Program-made: the position numbers and the translations under genes
The notes under the pieces: model-generated
What the model saw: the letters and a program-made list of their open reading frames with translations, nothing else
Told to the model about the DNA's origin: nothing
Database searches by the model: none
Shown: positions 1 to 6,893 of the stretch, piece after piece
Position numbering within the stretch: position 1 is the first letter of the stretch
How the letters are laid out: every line of letters starts with the position of its first letter
NCBI GenBank assembly: GCA_015231685.1
Contig: JADGBA010000008.1
Location: 11,008 to 21,430 of the forward strand
Direction of reading: 5' to 3'
From: Candidatus Omnitrophota bacterium
GTDB lineage: Bacteria; Omnitrophota; Gorgyraeia; 2-02-FULL-51-18; JAGOUK01
DNA: 10,423 bases

Positions 1-1089
1 TCTTATCGACCCCAAATGACCTGGAGTTCAGGGTCGGAGGAAGCCAAGGGGTTATACATAGAGAGTTCATACGCCCCGGAGATTGTGCTTGACGCAGGAA
101 TCGAGGGGAAGAGCGGCGTAGAATTTGAGGATTTATTGCGCCAGGATCTTGACGCGCGCGCTCTCTGGCGGGGTGAGAAGCTGACCATGCACGTAGAAAA
201 TCGCTTTCAACCGCGAACCAAGTTTTCTACGCAAGACCGTGCCGACCTGAATTCGGAAGGCAATCATGTGAATTCGCTTACAGACCAAGCGGGCGCCGGA
301 TTCGGGTACCAATGGAACCCCAAGCTGCGTTTTGATTTTCGGTATGGGTTTGAATACCACTTGTATCCCATAGAAATGAACGAGGGACTGCGCGGCGTTG
401 ACTCCAATAATGTGAGGACTGAGAGCTATTCCTACGGCATCACCTATGATCCGAGCCCGAAGACGCGCCTGAAGCTGGGGTACCTGAATGAGGATGCGGA
501 TTATTTTGAGGGGGGCGTCTTCGCTTCGCAGGTTCATGAAGTTTCGGGGGAACTCTTGATGAGGATTACGCCCAAAACCGCGATCAGCCAGTCGCTGGCC
601 TATCAGTATTTTGATTACAGTTGGGATCGCCTTTTGGGCAATGAGGGGCTTAGGTACCGCATGGCAGTCGACTACAAGATCAATCCCAAAATCCGGTTGA
701 CCGGCTATTTGATGCGCGAGCTTCGGGAGGATCTCTCCCTTAGAGGGTTTGCCGATGATTCAGGATCGGTTCTGAAGCTCGAGCGGTCCGCGGGAGCGCG
801 GCTGGATGCGTTTTTGAGCCCGTCCGTGCGTTTGGCGCTGGATGCGCGCCTGGTGGCGGACGAGAGCGAGAGGAGCTTTTTTCTTCCTGGGATTCCGGGT
901 TCAGGGCAGACGATTCTGGAGCCGCTGACGGAGGATGAATATTCCTGGGGCGCGTATTTGAACTGGAAATTTATGCTTAACGCCGATTGGTTTTTGGGTT
1001 ACCGGTACATCAATCGGATTTCCAACGATGCCGGCAAGGAACACCAAAACCATCAGATCCGCTCATCCGTGAGGTGGCTTTTTGGATAA
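1..1089 (+). CDS. Outer-membrane beta-barrel protein of an exopolysaccharide locus (5' truncated)
   Basis: The frame is open from base 1, and no signal peptide follows the first ATG (position 16), so the start and export signal probably lie outside the window. The visible 362 codons are rich in alternating polar/aromatic strands joined by short turns and long acidic loops. Turn motifs of the type N/S/T-P-K recur at about residues 101, 148, 186, 224 and 268 counted from that ATG (for example INPKIRLTGYLM and LSPSVRLALDARL). Each is followed by a strand, as in a transmembrane beta-barrel. The end, RSSVRWLFG, resembles a final membrane strand with aromatic residues. The next gene starts inside its last codons and encodes a polysaccharide export protein, so an accessory barrel of the BBP2_2 (putative beta-barrel porin 2) kind is likely. 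The barrel nature is well supported; the exact family and any role in polymer export or secretin-like assembly are inference. Confidence 0.75.
   Translation, partial: SYRPQMTWSSGSEEAKGLYIESSYAPEIVLDAGIEGKSGVEFEDLLRQDLDARALWRGEKLTMHVENRFQPRTKFSTQDRADLNSEGNHVNSLTDQAGAGFGYQWNPKLRFDFRYGFEYHLYPIEMNEGLRGVDSNNVRTESYSYGITYDPSPKTRLKLGYLNEDADYFEGGVFASQVHEVSGELLMRITPKTAISQSLAYQYFDYSWDRLLGNEGLRYRMAVDYKINPKIRLTGYLMRELREDLSLRGFADDSGSVLKLERSAGARLDAFLSPSVRLALDARLVADESERSFFLPGIPGSGQTILEPLTEDEYSWGAYLNWKFMLNADWFLGYRYINRISNDAGKEHQNHQIRSSVRWLFG
1071..1076 (+). promoter_or_regulatory. Ribosome binding site supporting a TTG start
   Basis: GAGGTG lies 5 nt before the TTG at 1082 and inside the last codons of the barrel gene. 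It supports TTG as the start of the export protein. That start gives a complete signal peptide, whereas the first in-frame ATG lies within the signal's hydrophobic core. The 8-bp gene overlap implies translational coupling. Confidence 0.5.
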
Positions 1090-2302
1090 ATCATTCAGGA
1101 GCCTCAAATTCTCTTTGACGTGCATTCTGTGCGTCATGCTGTTCGGAAGCGCTTCAGGCGCTTTCGCCTCTCAGGACGAGAACAATATGATTATTGACCG
1201 TGTCCGGGCCGGGGACAAGTTGAACATCATTGTTCAAAAAGAAGAAGACCTCACCCGACTTTTTACGCCATATTCGATTGGTTATGAAGTCAACGGTAAG
1301 GGCGAGCTCGTCTTTCCTTTAATAGGAAAGATTCAGGCAGCCGGAATGTCGCTTGAAGAATTACGCGGTGTACTTGAAGAGCGTCTGGCTGAGGACTATC
1401 TGGTTGAGCCGCATGTGGAAGTATATTACTTCAGGACGGATGACGCGGAGACGGCCAATTCGGTTTCCGCTTTAGGAGCCGTTAAGAACACCGGTGTTTA
1501 TGCGTACTATTCAGAAATGAAGCTGACGGACCTAATATCGACGGCTGGAGGCTTTTCTCTTGTGAAGTCGGATGATCGGGGTAACCGAATGAACAGTCCG
1601 GCGACCGAGAGCGTGCAGGTCGCCCGACGATTACCCGACGGGAAGCGCCGGGTGAGCGTCGTGAATGTGGATGATATTTATTCCGGCCAACGCACTGATA
1701 TCCCGCTGGAAGTCGGAGACATCGTGATTGTGCCGTGGAAAAGCGTTGCCAACAATTACGCGGTGACCGGCAAGGTGAAGCAGGAAGGGTCTTTTGATTA
1801 TTCGGAGGGGATGACTCTTTTGAAGGCCATCTCCATGGCTGGGGGATTTGCGGAAACGAGGGATTATTGGGGCAGACTGCTGGAGGAAGCGGATAAAGAG
1901 GCTGTTAAGATCGTTCGTTTTGATGCGAATCAAGAGAGAACCACAATCGTCGTAAACGCCAAGGATATTATGGAAGGATCTACCACAGATTATCCGATTT
2001 TGCCGGGCGATATGGTGGTGGTCCCAAAAATGGAAATCGCCGACCAGGCGTCAATTTTGGGGCAGGTGAACCGCCAGGGGAATTACCCGCTTCTTCCGAA
2101 AATGTCTGTGGTACGGCTTATCTCCGAAGCGGGTGGCGTGACCCGGTTGGCGGACATGGGGCGGGTCCGTGTGACCCGGGTTACGGCCGACGGTTCCAAG
2201 ACGGTGTTTGAGGTAAGGGTGAACGAGATTCTCGCCGGGAAGTCTCCTGATGTGGAGCTTGAGCCCGGAGACGTAGTGTATGTGCCTGAAATTATGTTTT
2301 AG
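1082..2302 (+). CDS. Wza-like polysaccharide export protein (Poly_export + three SLBB domains)
   Basis: This is a periplasmic/outer-membrane export protein of the polysaccharide biosynthesis/export (Wza/OPX) family, expected to form the exit channel for capsule or exopolysaccharide. Residues 1-29 form a signal peptide: basic MDKSFRSLK, a hydrophobic core, then the AFA|SQ cleavage site. The Poly_export domain spans about 36-117 (IIDRVRAGDKLNIIV to the DYLVEPHVEVYYF strand). Three SLBB units follow at about 126-220, 225-317 and 322-406, each with a G-x-V-x-x-x-G core, an AGG turn and a closing PGD/VGD-x-V-x-VP strand. The two cysteines (C14, C17) lie inside the hydrophobic core and do not form a lipobox, so unlike E. 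coli Wza the protein seems not to be lipidated. It ends at PEIMF without a long C-terminal extension, so outer-membrane anchoring could depend on the neighbouring barrel. That last point is inference. Confidence 0.93.
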   Translation: MDKSFRSLKFSLTCILCVMLFGSASGAFASQDENNMIIDRVRAGDKLNIIVQKEEDLTRLFTPYSIGYEVNGKGELVFPLIGKIQAAGMSLEELRGVLEERLAEDYLVEPHVEVYYFRTDDAETANSVSALGAVKNTGVYAYYSEMKLTDLISTAGGFSLVKSDDRGNRMNSPATESVQVARRLPDGKRRVSVVNVDDIYSGQRTDIPLEVGDIVIVPWKSVANNYAVTGKVKQEGSFDYSEGMTLLKAISMAGGFAETRDYWGRLLEEADKEAVKIVRFDANQERTTIVVNAKDIMEGSTTDYPILPGDMVVVPKMEIADQASILGQVNRQGNYPLLPKMSVVRLISEAGGVTRLADMGRVRVTRVTADGSKTVFEVRVNEILAGKSPDVELEPGDVVYVPEIMF

Positions 2303-2306
2303 GAGG
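2301..2306 (+). promoter_or_regulatory. Strong Shine-Dalgarno overlapping the upstream stop codon
   Basis: AGGAGG sits 5 nt before the ATG at 2312 and shares two bases with the TAG stop of the export gene (2300-2302). It fixes the start of the kinase gene and indicates a single transcript. Confidence 0.8.
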
Positions 2307-2311
2307 ATACG

Positions 2312-4195
2312 ATGAGCGAGGACTTCTTTTCGCAGGCTCCGGAAGGCGAACAACCCTTTGAGATGCCGGACTGGCTGGAATATCTCCATATTCTCAGAGC
2401 GAGCTGGCGGATTCTGAGCGCGCTGACAGCGGCTTTTGTGATGGCGGGCACCTTCTTCTACGCAAATACACCCGATGAATACACGAGTAAGACGCGTATT
2501 GTGGTGGAGCCGATGTCCCTCCAGGAGAACGACCCCGAATATCAGCGTGCCTCCATGAGCCGGGTGATGGTGGACCGGCCGTATGTTGAGATGCAGGCCG
2601 CGTTTCTCGTGTCGCCCAAAGCCATCGCGGAGGCACGACGGGATTTGTCGATACCCGATGCAACACGGGTTTTGAATGCCGAGTCGGGCTGGGGAGAGTG
2701 GTTCAAGAGCGCTCTATTGAAGGTGCCGTTCTATTATGTGGCTGCCCGGCAGGCAGGTGAAACGCGAATGATTGATCTGTCGGTTGCGGGGCCCGATCCG
2801 GAAGTAACGGCACGACTCGTGAACCGGTTGACGGCAATTTTTGTTCGGGAGAATGCCCAGGAAAAATTCTTCATGTCCCAACAGGTTTACGGCTGGCTGA
2901 GGGATGATGCCGGAGAAGGGGCGGGTCCGAACTTGACCCCCGAAGTGACCGGAGAAGAGATAGAGTCCATCGGGCTCATTCAGAATGATGACGAAATCAA
3001 ACGTCTCAAAGATGACAAGCAGAAGATCCTGGGTGAGGTGCGCAACCTGGCGCAGCGGTATAAACCCCGGCATCCTGTGATGGCCTCGATGAGGGACGAG
3101 CTCATAAAGATTGATAACGCCATCGCGGATCGTAAAGATAGAATCGTCAAAACGCTTCGCTCCAGCCTTGAAGGAAAAACCGCGATCTCCAACATTCGCG
3201 TTCTCGGTGTTGCCCATCCGCCGGTTTCGCCTTCCGGCCCACATCGGATTTTGGGTATTTTGATGTGGGGCATCACGGGGTTTCTAATCGGAGCCTTCGG
3301 TATTCTCTATTCAGAAAAATACAATCAAAAGATTCGCGTGGAAGGGGATATCCCGCAATCTTTGAAGCAGGCATTCTTGGGAAATATTCCGGTGGTGCCC
3401 AATCTAGCGCGTCGGGAGGAGCTGCAAAAGACAGATGACCCGAGTGTGTTTTTTACGGATCTCATGGCCTCCGAGCTCCTCCTCAAGGACGCGGTAACCA
3501 CGGTGCGGACGCATATTCTTTTTTCGGCTTCGTACCAGCAATCCCGGCGGCTGATGATCACGAGCGCCACAGAGGGGGAGGGTAAATCGACGGTCAGTCT
3601 TCTTTTGGGATTGAGCCTTGCCTCCCTTGGCCGAAAAATTCTTCTCATCGACACGGACCTCCGAAAGCCCAAGCTTCACGAATACCTCCATCTTAATAAC
3701 GCCAAAGGACTTACGGATTACCTGGTGGGTGCGGCCGAGCTTCGGGAAGTGGTGCGTCCGGTTCCGGGGACATCGTTGAATGTTATTACGGCCGGACAAC
3801 CCACCCTGAACGCGACGGGGCTCATCTCTTCGGACCGGTTTCATGGGTTGATCGAAAGCCTGGGTGAGACCTACGACCGCGTGATTGTGGACACTCCGCC
3901 CATTCTCAGAGTTCCCGACGCGCTGATTATCGCCAAGAGCGTTCCCTGCGGTATTCTGGTGTGCGGCTCACGGATTGTAGACAAAAAGGCAGTCAAAAAG
4001 GCTAAACAAAAATTCGACCTGATGCGGCGCACCCTTGTTGGAATCATTTTGAATCGCCTTGATTATGAGCGCGAATATCTTGGATTTGAACAGGGGTACT
4101 ACGATGAATACAAAGAGAAAAACAGATTGCGGTTAAAGAACGATATTCCCGCCCAGCCCGCCAAATCCTCTGTTCGCCCCGTCCGAAAAAACTAA
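2312..4195 (+). CDS. Wzc-like chain-length determinant fused to BY-family tyrosine autokinase
   Basis: This inner-membrane polysaccharide co-polymerase with a cytoplasmic bacterial tyrosine kinase should control polymer length and export through the Wza-like channel. The Wzz-type N-terminus has TM1 at about 33-51. A periplasmic segment of about 260 residues includes the family motif YKPRHPVM (250-257). TM2 lies at about 311-333, preceded by a proline-rich HPPVSPSGP stretch. The kinase follows: Walker A in TSATEGEGKST (417-427, lysine 425), Walker A' ILLIDTDLRKP (443-453) and Walker B VIVDTPP (524-530). A C-terminal tyrosine cluster (Y585, Y589, Y596, Y597, Y600) is the likely autophosphorylation site. 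At 627 residues it is shorter than E. coli Wzc (about 720), mostly through a reduced periplasmic coiled coil. The EX2RX2R oligomerisation motif looks degenerate (DAVTTVR, 393-399). A basic tail follows the tyrosines. No cognate phosphatase lies in the window. Confidence 0.93.
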   Translation: MSEDFFSQAPEGEQPFEMPDWLEYLHILRASWRILSALTAAFVMAGTFFYANTPDEYTSKTRIVVEPMSLQENDPEYQRASMSRVMVDRPYVEMQAAFLVSPKAIAEARRDLSIPDATRVLNAESGWGEWFKSALLKVPFYYVAARQAGETRMIDLSVAGPDPEVTARLVNRLTAIFVRENAQEKFFMSQQVYGWLRDDAGEGAGPNLTPEVTGEEIESIGLIQNDDEIKRLKDDKQKILGEVRNLAQRYKPRHPVMASMRDELIKIDNAIADRKDRIVKTLRSSLEGKTAISNIRVLGVAHPPVSPSGPHRILGILMWGITGFLIGAFGILYSEKYNQKIRVEGDIPQSLKQAFLGNIPVVPNLARREELQKTDDPSVFFTDLMASELLLKDAVTTVRTHILFSASYQQSRRLMITSATEGEGKSTVSLLLGLSLASLGRKILLIDTDLRKPKLHEYLHLNNAKGLTDYLVGAAELREVVRPVPGTSLNVITAGQPTLNATGLISSDRFHGLIESLGETYDRVIVDTPPILRVPDALIIAKSVPCGILVCGSRIVDKKAVKKAKQKFDLMRRTLVGIILNRLDYEREYLGFEQGYYDEYKEKNRLRLKNDIPAQPAKSSVRPVRKN

Positions 4196-4218
4196 ACAAC
4201 CAAGCGCTCCCCGGGGAA

Positions 4219-5289
4219 TCACGAGAGGAGGTCGTTTCGGGACGAGGCTTCGCTTGCCCGGCGTATGACGCGCGGATCATTCTTGGCGATAAGCAGAATG
4301 CGGGTTGCTGAGAGCCGGTCCGCCGCCAGCATGCGTCCCAGGGCGTTGTTGTGATAGTCCATAGCATGATCTTCCGGCGTGTTGCGCTTGATGCAGCCGA
4401 TTTCGTGGGCGTCGGTAACCTCTTTAGCAAAGACCGGGCCAAAGGCCCGCGAAAGGAGATAGCTCCAAAGCAGGTGACGGTACGCATCTTCGGGAACTCC
4501 GGAATTTTCTTTAAAGGCCTTGCGTGAGGTCGCTTCGGCCTCATTCTTTATTGCAAGAAGGCGGTTGGCTCTTAACGGATTTAGAGACAAAAGACGCTGT
4601 TCAGTCTCGGTGAGCTCCTCCCGGAACCCGTGAGAAACCTTATCAAATAAATTCGCGGACGTGACGAGGGTGGTGAGTCCGGAAGATCGTCTGGATTCCA
4701 GGGGCAGTTCCAGAGGTTCGCCCAGAATTCGCGTGTACAGGGTTCCGGAGAATTCAAAATCCATCGGGCATTGGCCCTCGCGAATGAGCGCGCTTAGATT
4801 TTGGGGGATGACGGATAATGCTCGGCGAAGATCCCCAGGACGCAACGAATTCGGAATGATGCGCAGAGTCAGGCTCCGCCCGTAAAGATACGAGCCCCCT
4901 TTGATGAGCTGACGGGAGGCGTGGTTTCCTACGGGTCTGGCATTGATCGCCAGATTATGTATCTCACAAGACAGCTGCGGTTCTTGGAAGTTCTCCAGCC
5001 GGACGCGGACTTGATGAGCTTCGACCAGAAATCCCAGATCGGAAGAGAATCGATCCGGAGCCTTGATTCGCAGAAACGAAGAGCATTCCGTCGCCGTGAT
5101 TTCGTTATAGGCGGTCGGACGAATGGTTTTGAAGTGCGGCTGATAGATTTCCATCCCGGGTATTTCAAGGTCTGAAGAGTATCGGGCGATCACATGCCGA
5201 GTTCCCGCATCAAGGAGCAGGCAAGCGAACAAGTAGGAAATCACCACAACAGCCAAAAAGCCAAAAAGGCCAAAGAGAATTTTTCTCAT
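4219..5289 (-). CDS. Membrane-anchored protein with a histidine-rich C-terminal domain (DUF6973-like)
   Basis: I do not recognise a characterised homologue. Residues 4-26 form one membrane helix after MRK, leaving a periplasmic body. Residues about 40-215 are beta-rich and resemble a small AsmA/DUF748-like lipid-binding fold. Within this, 178-214 (starting FEFSGTLYTRILG) aligns without gaps to the product at 9136-10314. A charged helical linker (220-262) leads to a compact C-terminal domain with DAYRHLLW (268-275), TDAHE (292-296) and MDYHNNALGR (310-319). From memory this RH-xx-W / AHE / MDxHNNxxGR pattern matches DUF6973-type domains, where conserved His/Asp/Glu suggest a metal or catalytic site. 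That function is inference. The ATG at 5287-5289 has a weak GGAA Shine-Dalgarno 5 nt upstream. The gene converges on the kinase gene (23-bp gap) and diverges from the methyltransferase gene. Confidence 0.8.
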   Translation of the reverse strand: MRKILFGLFGFLAVVVISYLFACLLLDAGTRHVIARYSSDLEIPGMEIYQPHFKTIRPTAYNEITATECSSFLRIKAPDRFSSDLGFLVEAHQVRVRLENFQEPQLSCEIHNLAINARPVGNHASRQLIKGGSYLYGRSLTLRIIPNSLRPGDLRRALSVIPQNLSALIREGQCPMDFEFSGTLYTRILGEPLELPLESRRSSGLTTLVTSANLFDKVSHGFREELTETEQRLLSLNPLRANRLLAIKNEAEATSRKAFKENSGVPEDAYRHLLWSYLLSRAFGPVFAKEVTDAHEIGCIKRNTPEDHAMDYHNNALGRMLAADRLSATRILLIAKNDPRVIRRASEASSRNDLLS

Positions 5290-5308
5290 GAAAGTTCCGT
5301 CATGGTGG

Positions 5309-5320
5309 CATTATATAATG
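5309..5320. promoter_or_regulatory. Palindromic divergent -10 region
   Basis: CATTATATAATG is a perfect 12-bp palindrome in the 107-bp gap between divergent genes. It holds TATAAT at 5314-5319 on the plus strand and TATAAT at 5315-5310 on the minus strand. Expected starts are near 5326 (+), giving a leader of about 70 nt before the methyltransferase, and near 5303 (-), giving a leader of about 14 nt before the minus-strand ATG. No good -35 box is visible on either strand, so strength or dependence on an activator is unknown. Symmetric -10 elements driving transcription both ways are known in bacteria. Confidence 0.5.
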
Positions 5321-5396
5321 AAGCAGCTGACAGGAAAACCACAGCCTTTACAGGAGCTCAAAGTCCCGAAGAGGCGTTGACGGGGAGGGGGAAGTC

Positions 5397-6017
5397 ATGA
5401 GGGATGCCATTTCTGCTGACGAGGTTTCGCGAGTGGCGGCAGAGGGGGAGAGGAGAAAAAAGTTTTTTCAAGAAGCGGGTCTGGACCTCGTCGCGGCCAG
5501 GCGGAGAATGGCCGGATTTTTGGGCGCCAAAGACCCTGTTCTTGATGCGGGAACCGGTGGCGGGCACGCGGCGATGGCGCTTGCGGGGCTGGGCCGGCGC
5601 GTCGTGTCGGTGGATCAGGACGCGGCAGAGCTTCGCAAGGCTTGTGTTTATTTGCGCCTGGCGGGATGTTTGGATCGGGTCGAGCTTCGACAGATGGACG
5701 TGAATCGTATGGAATTCGAAGGCGGAAGTTTTGAAAACATCCTTTGCGTGGCGTTGATTCATCATTTGAGTGATCCCGGGAAGGCTTTCGGGCAGATGGA
5801 TCGCGTACTCGCTGGTGGCGGCCGCGTCGTCCTGTCCGACTTCAATGCACGGGGGTTCGCGGTTGTCGACCAAATACATGCGGCGGAGGGAGGGGTGCAT
5901 GCGGTGTCGGGGTTCGGGTGTCCTGATGCGGAGGCCTTCTTTGGCGGCCTGAACTATGATCTGGAGAGAAGCGATGACGAGTTCCACTGGGTTTTGGTCA
6001 TGAGGAAGCCTTCTTGA
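5397..6017 (+). CDS. Class I SAM-dependent methyltransferase
   Basis: This is a soluble Rossmann-fold methyltransferase using S-adenosylmethionine. Motif I is VLDAGTGGG (48-56). The acidic residue at the end of strand 2 is D73 in VVSVDQD. A D-x-N-x-M segment (101-105) precedes GGSFENILCVALIHHLSD (109-126), the motif II-like strand and HH pair typical of Methyltransf_11/25 enzymes. GGGRVVLSDFN (140-150) is motif III. At 206 residues it is near the minimal catalytic domain with little room for a substrate module, so the substrate cannot be assigned. The ATG has a good GGAGG at 5384-5388, 8 nt upstream. It heads the second plus-strand cluster, 62 bp before the receiver-domain gene, and probably uses the divergent promoter region. 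A role in modifying a polymer, lipid or small molecule is possible but unsupported. Confidence 0.87.
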   Translation: MRDAISADEVSRVAAEGERRKKFFQEAGLDLVAARRRMAGFLGAKDPVLDAGTGGGHAAMALAGLGRRVVSVDQDAAELRKACVYLRLAGCLDRVELRQMDVNRMEFEGGSFENILCVALIHHLSDPGKAFGQMDRVLAGGGRVVLSDFNARGFAVVDQIHAAEGGVHAVSGFGCPDAEAFFGGLNYDLERSDDEFHWVLVMRKPS

Positions 6018-6041
6018 AAAGCAGCTCTTCAGGGACGTGTC

Positions 6042-6071
6042 TTGACGGCGGCCCGAAAGAGTCCATATGAT
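6042..6071 (+). promoter_or_regulatory. Candidate sigma70-type promoter before the receiver-domain gene
   Basis: TTGACG (6042-6047) and TATGAT (6066-6071) are separated by 18 bp, each one mismatch from consensus. A start about 7 nt downstream (near 6078) would leave almost no leader before the ATG at 6080 and would exclude the GGAG at 6072-6075. The site may therefore give a leaderless message or be fortuitous. Confidence 0.35.
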
Positions 6072-6086
6072 GGAGTCCAATGATGG
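6059..6086 (+). repeat. Near-perfect tandem direct repeat across the start codon
   Basis: GAGTCCATATGATGG (6059-6073) is followed at once by GAGTCCAATGATGG (6073-6086), differing by a single extra base and sharing one G. The first copy supplies the -10-like TATGAT and, at its end, the first two bases of the GGAG ribosome site. The second copy supplies the rest of that site and the ATGATG start. It looks like a local slippage duplication. Confidence 0.7.
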
Positions 6087-6877
6087 CTGAACACCGGTCC
6101 ATTTTGCTGATTCATTACGAAAACGACATCCTTCTGATGCTTAGGGGGCTTCTTGAAGCTCAGGGGTATCAGGTGATTGCCGCCGCGAGCGATAAGGATG
6201 GTCTGGAGCGCCTTACCGAAATCCGGCCGAATCTGATTTTGTTTGATATGAACGCCCTGGGCAGCACGGTTGCTGAATTCAAGCAGGAAATCAGGGAATC
6301 TTCCGGCGGCAGGCTTTATCCGCTTTTGGTTTTTGCCGGAACTTCACAGATGGAGGATGTCTTTTTGTCCATGCCCATTGAGGGGTTTGTCTGCAAGCCC
6401 TTCGAAATCGACGAGCTGCTCATGGATATCCGGATGGTGCTTTATGCGGGGGAGCCGCCGGAGGGGTTGGCCGAAATTCGCCAGAAACGCAAGCTCAGAA
6501 AAATTCTTCTGGTTGATGACGATATCAGTGTTTTTGAACGGATTGCCGGGTATTTTTTGAACGCGGGTTACGATGTTGAAGGCGCCAGAAGCGCGGTAGA
6601 GGGGCTGGAGAAGGCTTCGCAAACGGATGCGGGGATATTTGTAATTAAATGGGGGCTCCTGGATTATGGCAGCGAGCAACTTGTGGACGCGCTGAAATAC
6701 ATGACGAAGACACGCAAGTGCCCTGTGATTATTTACGGGCTTTCGGCCGCCCCGGAGCGCGCGATTCAGGCGTTCCACGAATATTTTCTTCCCAGGTACT
6801 CGGATGTCCGGGTGCTTGAGGACGCGGATGAACAGCTGGTGGATGTGGCGGCCGAACTTTTGATTCGTCCCCAATAG
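6080..6877 (+). CDS. Tandem receiver-domain protein with complementary degenerate active sites
   Basis: Two CheY-like receiver domains occupy about 6-122 and 139-262, with no output or DNA-binding domain. In domain 1 the phosphoacceptor is present (D56 in LILFDMN) and so is the switch lysine (K106 in CKPF), but the metal-binding acidic pair is replaced by H12-Y13, leaving E14. In domain 2 the acidic triad is intact (D146-D148 in LLVDDD), but K190 (VIKWGLLD) stands where the acceptor Asp belongs, and the conserved lysine is not evident near residues 237-241 (RVLED). Neither domain seems fully competent for canonical phosphotransfer; a scaffold or atypical regulator is likely. The start is ATG 6080 or the adjacent ATG 6083; GGAG at 6072-6075 is 4 or 7 nt away, which favours 6083 slightly. 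No histidine kinase gene is adjacent. The deacetylase gene follows after 16 bp, so co-expression is likely. Confidence 0.85.
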   Translation: MMAEHRSILLIHYENDILLMLRGLLEAQGYQVIAAASDKDGLERLTEIRPNLILFDMNALGSTVAEFKQEIRESSGGRLYPLLVFAGTSQMEDVFLSMPIEGFVCKPFEIDELLMDIRMVLYAGEPPEGLAEIRQKRKLRKILLVDDDISVFERIAGYFLNAGYDVEGARSAVEGLEKASQTDAGIFVIKWGLLDYGSEQLVDALKYMTKTRKCPVIIYGLSAAPERAIQAFHEYFLPRYSDVRVLEDADEQLVDVAAELLIRPQ

Positions 6878-6893
6878 AGGAGCTCTCGCGCCG

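Noticed and set aside
4208..4217. Palindrome TCCCCGGGGA between the convergent genes as a bidirectional terminator
   Set aside because: The palindrome leaves no loop and no T-tract follows on either strand.
5397..6080. Long minus-strand open frame (5358-6080) opposite the methyltransferase
   Set aside because: The plus-strand frame shows the complete set of SAM-binding motifs and a good ribosome site. The opposite frame shows no domain and is a shadow of GC-biased codons.
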